Position numbers and translations under genes: made by a program. Below the pieces are notes generated by a model, which had not been told where the DNA came from, did no database searches, and saw only the letters and a list, made by a program, of their open reading frames with translations. From contig JAQGKJ010000083.1 of assembly GCA_028290165.1 (NCBI GenBank), positions 1-18,509 of the forward strand: DNA of 18,509 nt. Direction: 5' to 3'. Source of the stretch: Bradyrhizobium sp. (GTDB lineage: Bacteria; Pseudomonadota; Alphaproteobacteria; Rhizobiales; Xanthobacteraceae). Positions 1 to 7,456 of the stretch are shown here, in pieces (position 1 is the first letter of the stretch; each line of letters opens with the position of its first letter).

Positions 1-624
1 CGCAGCAAGCAGCGCTGGGCGCGCGAGGGCAAATTCCTGACCGGAAAAACCTCTCGACCCGAGGAGCAACGCCTGCCGCCGGGACAGCATCTGACCAGGG
101 ACTGGCCTGTCCTCGACCTCGGCCTGACGCCGCAGATTCCGCGTGAGCGCTGGCGGCTCGATGTCTATGGCGCGGTCGAGCACCCCATCTTCTGGAATTT
201 TTCCCAGTTCACGGCACAGCCACAAACGAAATTCACCTCCGACGTCCATTGCGTCACGACATGGTCGCGCTACGACAATCAATGGAAGGGGTTGGCGACC
301 CGCGATCTCTTGATGGCCTGCCAGCCGCGCGACGAAGCCCGCTTCGTGGTGCTGCATTCCCACGACGGCTACACCACGAACCTTGCGCTGGAGGATTTTG
401 CGGCCGAGGACGCCCTGCTCGCGCACTCCTGGTCCGGCGCGCCGCTGGCGCCCGAACATGGCGGCCCGGTGCGGCTGGTGGTGCCGCATCTTTATTTCTG
501 GAAAAGCGCAAAATGGCTGCAGAGCATCGAATTTCTCGCAGCCGATGCGCCCGGCTACTGGGAGGTCCGCGGTTACCACAACCGCGGCGATCCGTGGGCC
601 GAGCAGCGCTACTCCGGCGATTGA
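1..624 (+). CDS. Sulfite-oxidase-like molybdopterin oxidoreductase, 5'-truncated by the window
   Basis: The frame is open from base 1 and ends at TGA 622-624, giving 207 residues without a start. The fragment begins RSKQRWAREGKFLTG, close to the usual N-terminus of small sulfite-oxidase-like proteins, so probably only a few residues are missing. The segment DVHCVTTWSRYDNQWKGL (residues 81-98) carries Cys84, which matches the cysteine that coordinates molybdenum in the sulfite oxidase Mo-binding domain. The C-terminal part (VPHLYFWKSAKWLQSIEF, then GYWEVRGYHNRGDPW) is also typical of this family. There is no heme or dimerisation domain. The physiological substrate is unknown for most of these short homologues; sulfite oxidation is not established. 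A perfect 10-bp hairpin follows 22 bases after the stop. Confidence 0.85.
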   Translation, partial: RSKQRWAREGKFLTGKTSRPEEQRLPPGQHLTRDWPVLDLGLTPQIPRERWRLDVYGAVEHPIFWNFSQFTAQPQTKFTSDVHCVTTWSRYDNQWKGLATRDLLMACQPRDEARFVVLHSHDGYTTNLALEDFAAEDALLAHSWSGAPLAPEHGGPVRLVVPHLYFWKSAKWLQSIEFLAADAPGYWEVRGYHNRGDPWAEQRYSGD

Positions 625-646
625 GGCAACCGCTGAATTTCACGGA

Positions 647-669
647 CACCTCTCCCATCGGGAGAGGTG
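647..669. repeat. Perfect 10-bp inverted repeat (hairpin) between genes
   Basis: CACCTCTCCC (647-656), the loop ATC, and GGGAGAGGTG (660-669) form a perfect stem. No T-run follows on either strand, so it is not a classical intrinsic terminator. From memory, CTCTCCC/GGGAGAG hairpins of this kind are dispersed between genes in Bradyrhizobium and relatives. It could still act as a weak terminator or mRNA 3' end for the upstream oxidoreductase. It overlaps the furthest-upstream possible GTG (667) of the next gene, which argues against that start. Confidence 0.6.
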
Positions 670-696
670 GAAACACTTTCATCCATGGAGGCCGAT

Positions 697-1920
697 GTGC
701 CGACTGAACGTTTCCAATTTACGAGCTCGGAAGGTCATCAACTCGCGGCAGCGCTTGACATGCCCGAGCAGGAACCAAAGGCCTATGCGCTGTTCGCGCA
801 TTGTTTTACTTGCGGCAAGGACGTGCTGGCTGCGAGGCGCATCGCGCTGGCGCTGGCGGCCACGGGCATCGCGGTGCTGCGGTTCGACTTTACGGGTCTT
901 GGCTCCAGCGAAGGTGACTTTGCAAATTCCACCTTCTCGTCCAACGTCGCCGATCTCGTGCGCGCCGCCGACCATCTGCGCGAAACCCGCAAAGCCCCGG
1001 CGATCCTGATCGGTCATAGTCTCGGCGGCGCCGCCATTCTGGCCGCCGCGGTGCAAATTCCGGACGCAAAAGCCGTCGTCACCATCGCCGCGCCCTCCGA
1101 TCCCGCCCATGTCACCGGCCTGTTCAAGGATCGCATCGAGGACATCCGCAAGCAAGGCAAGGTCGAAGTCTCGCTCGCTGGCCGGCCGTTCCACATCAGC
1201 AGCGAATTCCTCGACGACATCGCCGAGCATGGCCTGATGGCGCACGTGGCAAACCTTCACAAGGCGCTCTTGATCATGCAGTCGCCGACCGATGACACCG
1301 TCGGCATCGACAATGCGACGCGCCTCTTCGTTGCAGCCAGACATCCCAAGAGTTTTGTGTCGCTGGCCGGCGCCGATCATCTCCTGACCGGCAAGCGCGA
1401 CGCCGCCTATGTCGCCGATGTCATCGCCGCCTGGGCCACGCGCTATCTCGATCCCCTGACATCGGAACAAGTGGCCGATCTCGGCGAAGCGCCGCGCATG
1501 GTCGTGGTTCGCGAAACCCGCAACAGCAAATTCCAGCAGACCATTTCCATCGGGCCGCATCGCCTGCTGGCCGATGAGCCCGTTGCCGCCGGCGGTGAAG
1601 ATACCGGACTCGGACCGTATGATTTTGTGCTCGCGGGCCTCGGCGCCTGTACCTCGATGACCATACGCCTCTACGCCGAGCGCAAGTCGCTGCCGCTGGA
1701 ACGGACCACGGTGACGCTGAAGCACGGCAAGATCCATGCGCAAGATTGCGCCGAATGTGAAACCAAGGCCGGGATGCTCGACCAGATCGACCTTGTGATT
1801 GCCATGGAAGGCGACCTCGACGCCGAGCAACGCAAGAAACTGATGGAAATCGCCGACAAATGCCCGGTGCACCGCACCCTCACCTCGGAAGTCCGTATCG
1901 TAACGCAGGCGGCGGATTGA
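697..1920 (+). CDS. Bifunctional alpha/beta hydrolase / OsmC-family fusion protein
   Basis: A 407-residue two-domain protein. The N-terminal part (about residues 1-240) is an alpha/beta hydrolase: it has the HCFTCGKD segment after strand 3 and a nucleophile elbow GHSLGG with Ser108, and GADHLL carries the likely catalytic His. The C-terminal part (about 270-407) is an OsmC/Ohr-type domain with the paired cysteines GACTSMT (Cys318) and KCPVHRTL (Cys389), which in OsmC proteins reduce organic hydroperoxides. Both active sites look intact. The fusion is a recognised family, but its substrate is not known to me. I chose GTG 697 because GGAGG (687-691) lies 5 bases before it and the product then starts (M)PTERFQFTSSEG. 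ATG 685 and GTG 667 are in frame, but lack a well-placed ribosome site, and the latter lies in a hairpin. Confidence 0.88.
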   Translation: MPTERFQFTSSEGHQLAAALDMPEQEPKAYALFAHCFTCGKDVLAARRIALALAATGIAVLRFDFTGLGSSEGDFANSTFSSNVADLVRAADHLRETRKAPAILIGHSLGGAAILAAAVQIPDAKAVVTIAAPSDPAHVTGLFKDRIEDIRKQGKVEVSLAGRPFHISSEFLDDIAEHGLMAHVANLHKALLIMQSPTDDTVGIDNATRLFVAARHPKSFVSLAGADHLLTGKRDAAYVADVIAAWATRYLDPLTSEQVADLGEAPRMVVVRETRNSKFQQTISIGPHRLLADEPVAAGGEDTGLGPYDFVLAGLGACTSMTIRLYAERKSLPLERTTVTLKHGKIHAQDCAECETKAGMLDQIDLVIAMEGDLDAEQRKKLMEIADKCPVHRTLTSEVRIVTQAAD

Positions 1921-1947
1921 CGAACAATCGGGCGGGCGTATCATCCA

Positions 1948-1992
1948 ACGCGTTTTCAAGCGAAGCCGGTACCGGTTCGCGTGAAGTAACGT
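1948..1992. repeat. Dispersed imperfect palindrome upstream of the desaturase
   Basis: A left arm (1948-1964, ACGCGTTTTCAAGCGAA) and a right arm (1976-1992, TTCGCGTGAAGTAACGT) are imperfect inverted copies around the perfect palindrome CCGGTACCGG (1966-1975). I recall near-identical sequence as a frequent intergenic repeat in Bradyrhizobium genomes; that is memory, not a search. It lies in the 104-base gap between the hydrolase-OsmC gene and the desaturase, ending about 20 bases before the desaturase ribosome site, so it is part of that gene's leader if transcription starts further up. Confidence 0.55.
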
Positions 1993-2024
1993 CTCAAACA
2001 AAGACGCTTCGCAAGGAGCAATTC

Positions 2025-2978
2025 ATGCCGGTCGTGGCACGCGTCGATCCCAAAGCCGTCTTTACGCCGGAAGAATGGAGCCGGCTGACGTCGCGCAGCT
2101 CGCTGCGGGGCATGTGGCTCGTGGTGCACGCCTGGGGCACCATCGCGGCGGCAATTGCGCTGGTGACGCTGTGGCCAAATCCCCTGACCTGGCTGATCGC
2201 GGTGATGGTCGTTGGCGCGCGCCAGCTCGGGCTGGCGATCCTGATGCATGAAGCCGCACATGGCGGGCTGCACGGCAACAAGGCGATCAATGAATGGGTC
2301 GGACAATGGCTGTGCGCGGTGGCGGTCGGGGCTGATCTTGCGAGCTACCGTTCCTATCACTTGCAACATCACAAATTCACCCAGCAGCCCGAGGATCCCG
2401 ATCTCTCGCTGTCGGCGCCGTTCCCGATCACCAAGGAGAGTTATACTCGCAAGGCGATCCGCGATCTCACCGGCCAGACCTTTGTCAAGCAACGCCTGCC
2501 CCTGTTCCTGTCGCTGTTCAGGCGCAAGGAAGGCGATGACAATATCTCACATGAAAGCTTTGTCTCTGTTGGAGCCGACAAGATGGCGCGGTTCCTTTGC
2601 CTGAATGCGCTGATGTTCGTCGTGTTCTGGCTCGCGGGCGCGGGCATCTGGTATCTCGGCGTCTGGGTGTTCGCCATGGCCACCTGGCTGCCGCTGGTGA
2701 CGCGCATCCGCAACATCGCCGAACACGCCTGCACCTCGACCGGGGAAGACCCGTTCAGCCACGCCCGCACCACGCTCGCCAATCCGATTGAGCGACTGTT
2801 GATCGCGCCCTATTGGGTGAATTTTCACGCCGAGCATCATCTCTTCATGTATCTGCCGTGCTATCGGCTGCCCGAGGCGCATCAGCTCCTGATCGAAAAG
2901 GGCCTGATCAAGCGGATGGAAGTGCGGCCGGGCTATCTCGACGTGATGCGGCTCGCGACCTCACGTCAGCGGGTCTGA
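2025..2978 (+). CDS. Membrane fatty-acid-desaturase-like di-iron protein
   Basis: A 317-residue protein with the three histidine boxes of membrane di-iron desaturases and hydroxylases: HEAAH (His75, His79), HLQHH (His112, His115, His116) and HAEHH (His268, His271, His272). RNIAEH at 229-234 is a further conserved feature of the soluble side. Hydrophobic stretches at about 30-72 and 188-226 provide the membrane hairpins. The family inserts a double bond, or hydroxylates, using O2 and electrons from a ferredoxin or cytochrome b5-like donor; no donor gene is adjacent. The substrate cannot be read from the sequence: an acyl lipid is most likely, but related enzymes act on other molecules, such as the rhizobitoxine desaturase RtxC. 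ATG 2025 is preceded by AAGGAG (2013-2018). The last 18 bases overlap the convergent transporter gene. Confidence 0.87.
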   Translation: MPVVARVDPKAVFTPEEWSRLTSRSSLRGMWLVVHAWGTIAAAIALVTLWPNPLTWLIAVMVVGARQLGLAILMHEAAHGGLHGNKAINEWVGQWLCAVAVGADLASYRSYHLQHHKFTQQPEDPDLSLSAPFPITKESYTRKAIRDLTGQTFVKQRLPLFLSLFRRKEGDDNISHESFVSVGADKMARFLCLNALMFVVFWLAGAGIWYLGVWVFAMATWLPLVTRIRNIAEHACTSTGEDPFSHARTTLANPIERLLIAPYWVNFHAEHHLFMYLPCYRLPEAHQLLIEKGLIKRMEVRPGYLDVMRLATSRQRV

Positions 2979-4046
2979 TCTCGCGTCCTGCGCCGACACC
3001 AGCGGCTGGACGCGGAGTGCTCCGCGCAGACCCGCAGCAGTTCCCAGCAAAATTCCACCAACCGCGACGAACGACGCTAGCGCTAGCGTGGAGAGGCCGG
3101 TGAGGCCCTGCCCGATCGAGCAGCCATAGGCCATCGCGCCGCCGGCTCCCATCAGCGCGGCGCCGCCGATCGAGCGCAGCATGTGGCGCGGCGAGCTAAA
3201 TCCTTCCCAATGGAAGCGGCGGGTAACGAGCGCCGTCACGAGGCTTCCGGCGAACACGCCGGCGACCATGGTGATACCGAAATTCAGCGTCAGCCCGGTC
3301 GACAGCATGGCGTATTGCACGGCGTCGGCGATCGGCGCGATGAAGGTGAGCGAGGTGACGGCGGCGGGATTGAACTCGTCGGCGCCGAGATAGCCGGTCG
3401 CAAACCATCCCGCGGCAACCAGCAGGCCGACGGCGATCCCGGCCGCGATCTGGCCCCATGCGCGCTGGAACGGCGCATGCGCAAACGCGAAGATGATCAG
3501 CGCGCCGGCAATCACCGAAGCCGCAAGCGTCCGCGCAAATGTCTCGTGGACGCCCAGCGCCGACAACAATGCCGGCAGCGAAATGATCTTTGGCGCCGTC
3601 TGTGAGAGCTGCAGCACCGCGATCCGCCCCGGGGCGATCAGACCCTTGAGCGTCATCTGCGCGGCGATGCCGAGCACGATCACCACCACAAACGAGCGCA
3701 GATTGCCGCGGCCGAGCAGCACCAGCGCGCGCGAGCCGCAGCCGTTCGCAAGCACCATGCCGTAACCGAACAGCAATCCGCCGACAAACATCAGCGGCGC
3801 CGAAAACGACGGCTGCAGATAGATCGATTTGCCGAGATCGACGATGCCGCGTGCGGCCAGAAGCTGGGCGGCAACGATCGCAACCCCCAGCGCCAGCGCG
3901 TAGGTCCGGATCAGGCGGCTGTCGCCGTGGGCCCACCAGCCGCGCAGGCCGCTGAGCAGACAGAAGCCGCTCAACAGGCCGACCGCGCCATAGGCAAGAC
4001 CGATCAGCAATCCGCTGATGACGACAATGCTGCCACCGTCCTGCAC
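2961..4046 (-). CDS. YeeE/YedE (TsuA-like) sulfur-compound transporter
   Basis: About 361 residues, almost entirely hydrophobic helices with short loops. It has three conserved cysteine motifs in the positions expected for TsuA-type thiosulfate transporters: SGFCLLSG (Cys29), NGCGSRAL (Cys103) and YGCSIGQG (Cys309). In TsuA, cysteines in such motifs pass thiosulfate through the membrane, so uptake of thiosulfate or another sulfur species is inferred. The two-lobed architecture is complete. I placed the start at GTG 4046 because AAGGA lies six bases upstream; a TTG at 4085 would add 13 residues but has GGAGAG immediately against it. It converges on the desaturase gene and overlaps it by 18 bases. 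No TusA/SirA-like sulfur carrier is next to it, although the molybdoenzyme at the window start may also concern sulfur. Confidence 0.85.
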   Translation of the reverse strand: MQDGGSIVVISGLLIGLAYGAVGLLSGFCLLSGLRGWWAHGDSRLIRTYALALGVAIVAAQLLAARGIVDLGKSIYLQPSFSAPLMFVGGLLFGYGMVLANGCGSRALVLLGRGNLRSFVVVIVLGIAAQMTLKGLIAPGRIAVLQLSQTAPKIISLPALLSALGVHETFARTLAASVIAGALIIFAFAHAPFQRAWGQIAAGIAVGLLVAAGWFATGYLGADEFNPAAVTSLTFIAPIADAVQYAMLSTGLTLNFGITMVAGVFAGSLVTALVTRRFHWEGFSSPRHMLRSIGGAALMGAGGAMAYGCSIGQGLTGLSTLALASFVAVGGILLGTAAGLRGALRVQPLVSAQDARSDPLT

Positions 4047-4405
4047 GGGCTTTCCTTGCGTTTTGCGGGGCCGTAATAGCCGCAACTCTCCAAATAAGAT
4101 GCAATTGCCGCCCAGCTATAACGTTACCGACGCGGACCCGTCCACGGCTCCCGCCGCAGAGAACGAAGCTGTTGCCCGGCGCGCTGCAGAGGGAATAAAA
4201 CCGTTGCCCTCAATCGAATTGGGAGAGGTTTCGTTCCCGCCGGGCTGGCAGGATCGTTGACAGCATGGCGGCTTCGCATCATGACTAACGGACTAATCGC
4301 AGAGACAAAGAGGCTTGTGCCAACAGGCCCGGCGAGTGCGGGAGGAAGCGTTTTGCATCGGATCCGGATCGACGGACGGCCGCTGATATCGGCGGGGAGA
4401 CGACG
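4047..4405. other. Divergent intergenic region between the transporter and paaI
   Basis: A 359-base gap upstream of two divergent genes, so it should hold both promoters. The one recognisable element is a perfect TTGACA at 4257-4262. A 42-codon frame (ATG 4281 to TGA 4409) overlaps the paaI start, but has no ribosome site or recognisable motif and is not called as a gene. Nothing else stands out. Confidence 0.5.
4257..4286 (+). promoter_or_regulatory. Candidate promoter for paaI-paaK (perfect -35 only)
   Basis: TTGACA at 4257-4262 is a perfect sigma-70 -35 hexamer, about 145 bases before the paaI start and in the right orientation. The matching -10 is poor: with an 18-base spacer the hexamer is ATGACT (4281-4286). 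A single hexamer match can arise by chance in a region this size. Confidence 0.3.
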
Positions 4406-4870
4406 GTGAACGTCAAGGCGACGCTTTCGTCAGACGATCTCGCGTGCGCCTGCGCCGAGGCGATGTGGAAGGAAGATGACGCCAGCAAGGGTCTCGGCAT
4501 GGAGATCCTGCAGGTCAAGCCCGGCGAAGCGACGCTGACAATGACCATCAAGCCGTACATGGTCAACGGCCATAAGATCGCCCATGGCGGCTTCGTCTTT
4601 CTCCTGGCGGATTCGGCGTTCGCCTTTGCCTGCAACTCGCACAACGAGCGCACGGTCGCGGCCCAATGCAACATCTCCTTCATCCGGCCGGGCAAGCTCG
4701 GCGACCGGATGGTCGCTGTGGCGCGGGAAATCTCGCGAACCGGACGTTCCGGGATTTACGATGTCCGCGTCACCGTTGGTGATGTGACGGTTGCCGAATT
4801 GCGTGGTCATTCCCGCACCATCGGCGGCGCGTGGGTGCCGGCCACCGGGACGAACGCAAAATCAAAATAG
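4406..4870 (+). CDS. paaI: Hydroxyphenylacetyl-CoA thioesterase PaaI
   Basis: A 154-residue hotdog-fold thioesterase. The central helix motif NGHKIAHGGFVFLLADSAF contains Asn54, His60-Gly61-Gly62 and Asp69, the arrangement of the PaaI active site in which the aspartate is essential. In the phenylacetate pathway PaaI hydrolyses stalled ring-hydroxylated phenylacetyl-CoA intermediates, freeing CoA when the pathway backs up. GTG 4406 is the start, with GGGGAGA (4394-4400) five bases upstream. It is 24 bases before paaK on the same strand, so the two are probably co-transcribed. The context of paaK and paaABCDE makes the PaaI assignment firmer than the hotdog fold alone would allow. Confidence 0.9.
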   Translation: MNVKATLSSDDLACACAEAMWKEDDASKGLGMEILQVKPGEATLTMTIKPYMVNGHKIAHGGFVFLLADSAFAFACNSHNERTVAAQCNISFIRPGKLGDRMVAVAREISRTGRSGIYDVRVTVGDVTVAELRGHSRTIGGAWVPATGTNAKSK

Positions 4871-4894
4871 ACAGCTGATTTCAGGAAACGCGCG

Positions 4895-6226
4895 ATGGCT
4901 TCGACCACCGTTCAATCAAGGAAAAGCGGTTACACCGCCGAAATGGATCAGGCCGAGCGGGCGTCGCGCGACGAGATCACCGCGCTGCAGACCGAACGCC
5001 TCGCCTGGTCGCTGGCGCACGCCTACGACAATGTCGCGCATTACAAAAAGGCGTTCGACGAGGCCGGCGTGAAGCCTGCCGATTTTCGGCAATTGTCGGA
5101 CCTGAAGAATTTTCCGTTCACGGTGAAGACCGACCTGCGCGACAACTACCCGTTCAACATGTTCGCTGTCGCCCGCGAAAAACTGGTCCGCGTCCACGCC
5201 TCGTCCGGCACCACGGGAAAACCGATCGTGGTCGGCTATACCAGGGCCGATATCGAGACCTGGTCGGACCTGATGGCGCGCTCGATCCGTGCCGCGGGCG
5301 GCCGCAGCGGCATGATCATCCACAACGCCTACGGCTATGGCCTGTTCACCGGCGGCCTGGGGGTGCATTACGGCGCAGAAAAGCTCGGCTGCACCGTGGT
5401 GCCGATCTCCGGCGGCATGACCGAGCGGCAGGTGCAGTTGATCAACGACTTCAGGCCCGACATCATCACGGTGACGCCGAGCTACATGCTGGCAATTCTT
5501 GACGAATTCAAACGCCAGGGGCTGGACCCGCGCAAATCGTCCTTGAAGGTCGGCATCTTCGGCGCCGAGCCCTGGACCAATGCGATGCGCGCCGAGATCG
5601 AGCAATCGTTCGACATGGACGCCACGGATATCTACGGCCTGTCCGAAGTGATGGGCCCCGGTGTTGCGCAGGAATGCGTCGAGACCAAGGACGGCCTGCA
5701 TATCTGGGAGGATCATTTCTACCCCGAGGTGATCGATCCCGAGACCGGCGCGGTTTTGCCGGACGGCGAAAAGGGCGAGTTGGTGTTCACCTCGCTGACC
5801 AAGCAGGCCTTTCCGGTCATCCGCTATCGCACCCGCGACCTGACGCGGCTGTTGCCGGGCACGGCGCGGCCGGGCATGCGGCGGATGGAGAAAGTCACCG
5901 GCCGCTCCGATGACATGATCATCCTGCGCGGCGTCAACCTGTTCCCGACCCAGATCGAGGAAGCGCTGCTCGCCACCGACTGGTGCGGCGGGCATTTTGT
6001 CATTGAACTGACGCGCGAGGGGCGCATGGACGAGTTGACGATCTTGGCGGAAGCGCGGACGGAAAGCTGGGACGGCAGCGGGCTTGTCGAACACGCCGAG
6101 CGGGTCACCGCCCACATCAAGAACACCATCGGCATATCAGCCCACGTGCGTGCGGTCGCGCCCGACACATTGGAGCGCTCGCTTGGCAAGGCCAAGCGGG
6201 TGATCGACAAACGGCCGAGGGAGTAG
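4895..6226 (+). CDS. paaK: Phenylacetate-CoA ligase PaaK
   Basis: A full-length 443-residue adenylate-forming enzyme that converts phenylacetate, ATP and CoA to phenylacetyl-CoA, AMP and PPi, the entry step of the aerobic hybrid pathway. Motifs in order: the phosphate-binding loop SSGTTGKP (103-110), NAYGYGLFTGGLGVHYG (144-160), GAEPW (223-227), DIYGLSEVMGPGVAQE (245-260), YRTRDLTRLLPG (311-322), GRSDDMIILRGVNLFPTQIEE (336-356) and the C-terminal lysine segment GKAKRVIDKR (431-440). Length and motif spacing match PaaK throughout. ATG 4895 follows AGGAA with a spacing of about eight bases. It is the second gene of a paaI-paaK pair and its stop is only 30 bases from the convergent end of paaE. 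Confidence 0.96.
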   Translation: MASTTVQSRKSGYTAEMDQAERASRDEITALQTERLAWSLAHAYDNVAHYKKAFDEAGVKPADFRQLSDLKNFPFTVKTDLRDNYPFNMFAVAREKLVRVHASSGTTGKPIVVGYTRADIETWSDLMARSIRAAGGRSGMIIHNAYGYGLFTGGLGVHYGAEKLGCTVVPISGGMTERQVQLINDFRPDIITVTPSYMLAILDEFKRQGLDPRKSSLKVGIFGAEPWTNAMRAEIEQSFDMDATDIYGLSEVMGPGVAQECVETKDGLHIWEDHFYPEVIDPETGAVLPDGEKGELVFTSLTKQAFPVIRYRTRDLTRLLPGTARPGMRRMEKVTGRSDDMIILRGVNLFPTQIEEALLATDWCGGHFVIELTREGRMDELTILAEARTESWDGSGLVEHAERVTAHIKNTIGISAHVRAVAPDTLERSLGKAKRVIDKRPRE

Positions 6227-6256
6227 CCCATCCACCGCCGTCATTCCCCGTGGCAG

Positions 6257-7336
6257 CTAAATATGATCGTAATCCACCACGACCCGCTCCGAGGTCGGCC
6301 GCGCCTGGCAGGTGAGAATGAATCCCTTCTCGAGCTCCCACGGTTCCAGCGAGTAGTTCACTTCCATCTCCGCGCTACCCTCGACCAGCTTGGCGCGGCA
6401 GGTGGAGCACATGCCGCCCTTGCAGGCGAACGGCAAATCGACGCCTCCGCGCAGCGCGGCATCGAGAATGGCCTCGCCGTCGGCAACCGGCACCTCGCGG
6501 CGCTTGCCGTCGATGATCAGCGCGGCATGCGCCTTCGGCGGCGCGCTCGTGGGGACGATGGCTTTCGGGCGCGGCTTACCGCCGAGCCCTGAGACAAAAC
6601 GCTCGACATGGATGCGATCGGCGGCAATGCCGATATCCCGGCAGGCCGCTTCGATGTCCTCGCTCATGCCGGTGGGGCCGCAGATGAAGGCGTGATCGAC
6701 GCTGTTCGCCGGGACCAGCGAACGCAACAGCACCCTCACCTTCTCGCCATCGAGCCGGCCGCGCAGGATCGGAATGTCCTGCTCTTCGCCCGAGATCACA
6801 TGGAAGACCGACAGCCGTTGGATAAAACGGTCCTTGAGTTCTTCGAGGGCCTCGCGAAACAGCATGCCGGCGGTCGAGCGATTGCCGTAGAGCAAAAAGA
6901 ACCGGCTATGCGGCTCGCGCGCGAGCACGCCCTTCACGATCGAGAGGATCGGCGTGATGCCGGAGCCGGCGGCGAAGCCGACATAGACCCGTGCCTCATC
7001 GGGCGCTGGTGCGACGCCGAAGCGGCCGGTCGGCGTCATGACGTCGAGTTCGTCGCCGGGTTTGAGCTCGTCGGCAGCCCAGCTCGAGAACGCGCCGCCA
7101 TCGACCCTTTTCACCGCGATTCGCAATTCGCCGTCCTCGGGGCCGGAGCAGATCGAATAGGAGCGGCGCACTTCCCCGCCGTCCATGGTCGTGCGCAAGG
7201 TCAGATATTGTCCGGGAGCAAAGCTGTAATCGTCGGCGAGATCATCCGGAATCGCAAAGGTCAGCGATACCGCGTCTGCCGATTCGCGGCGCACGTCGTT
7301 CACGGCGAGGCGGTGGAATTTTGGTATCTGCGACAT
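6257..7336 (-). CDS. paaE: Phenylacetyl-CoA epoxidase reductase subunit PaaE
   Basis: A 359-residue reductase that moves electrons from NADPH through FAD and a 2Fe-2S cluster to the di-iron PaaA subunit. The N-terminal ferredoxin-reductase part has the FAD motif RRSYS (57-61), the nucleotide-binding loop GFAAGSGITP (120-129) and FICGPTGM (217-224). After a linker at about 250-270, the C-terminal plant-type ferredoxin domain has CKGGMCSTC (Cys305, Cys310, Cys313) and Cys343 as cluster ligands. Both domains are complete. ATG 7336 has GGAAA a few bases upstream. A 120-base gap containing a palindromic repeat separates it from paaD, unlike the tight packing at paaC-paaD, so its expression relative to the other subunits may differ. 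Confidence 0.96.
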   Translation of the reverse strand: MSQIPKFHRLAVNDVRRESADAVSLTFAIPDDLADDYSFAPGQYLTLRTTMDGGEVRRSYSICSGPEDGELRIAVKRVDGGAFSSWAADELKPGDELDVMTPTGRFGVAPAPDEARVYVGFAAGSGITPILSIVKGVLAREPHSRFFLLYGNRSTAGMLFREALEELKDRFIQRLSVFHVISGEEQDIPILRGRLDGEKVRVLLRSLVPANSVDHAFICGPTGMSEDIEAACRDIGIAADRIHVERFVSGLGGKPRPKAIVPTSAPPKAHAALIIDGKRREVPVADGEAILDAALRGGVDLPFACKGGMCSTCRAKLVEGSAEMEVNYSLEPWELEKGFILTCQARPTSERVVVDYDHI

Positions 7337-7377
7337 CGGAACTTTCCGCTTACAAGTCCTATGACTTCACTTACCAG

Positions 7378-7440
7378 GCGAAGCGACGAAGCAATCCACT
7401 CTTGCTTTGCCGCGAGATGGATTGCTTCATCGCAATGACG
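7378..7440. repeat. Palindromic repeat between paaD and paaE
   Basis: GAAGCAATCCA (7388-7398) and TGGATTGCTTC (7418-7428) form a perfect 11-bp inverted repeat around a 19-base loop, extended imperfectly outward (GCGAAGCGAC on the left, ATCGCAATGAC on the right). The same GAAGCAATCCA core and CGCAATGAC end recur at 8750-8859 and 13498-13676, so this is one family of repeats in the window. This copy lacks the full left CATTGCGAG end and looks like a shortened member. Confidence 0.8.
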
Positions 7441-7456
7441 GCGACGGCAGCCATGC

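Noticed and set aside
679..2001. A 440-codon frame opposite the hydrolase-OsmC gene, and similar long antisense frames opposite paaK, phaC and others
   Set aside because: Long antisense frames are expected in GC-rich genes with strong third-position bias. They lack known motifs, and the sense genes are unambiguous.
4281..4409. A 42-codon frame just before paaI, overlapping its start codon
   Set aside because: It has no ribosome site and no recognisable motif, and its codons show no clear coding bias. Chance frames of this length are common.
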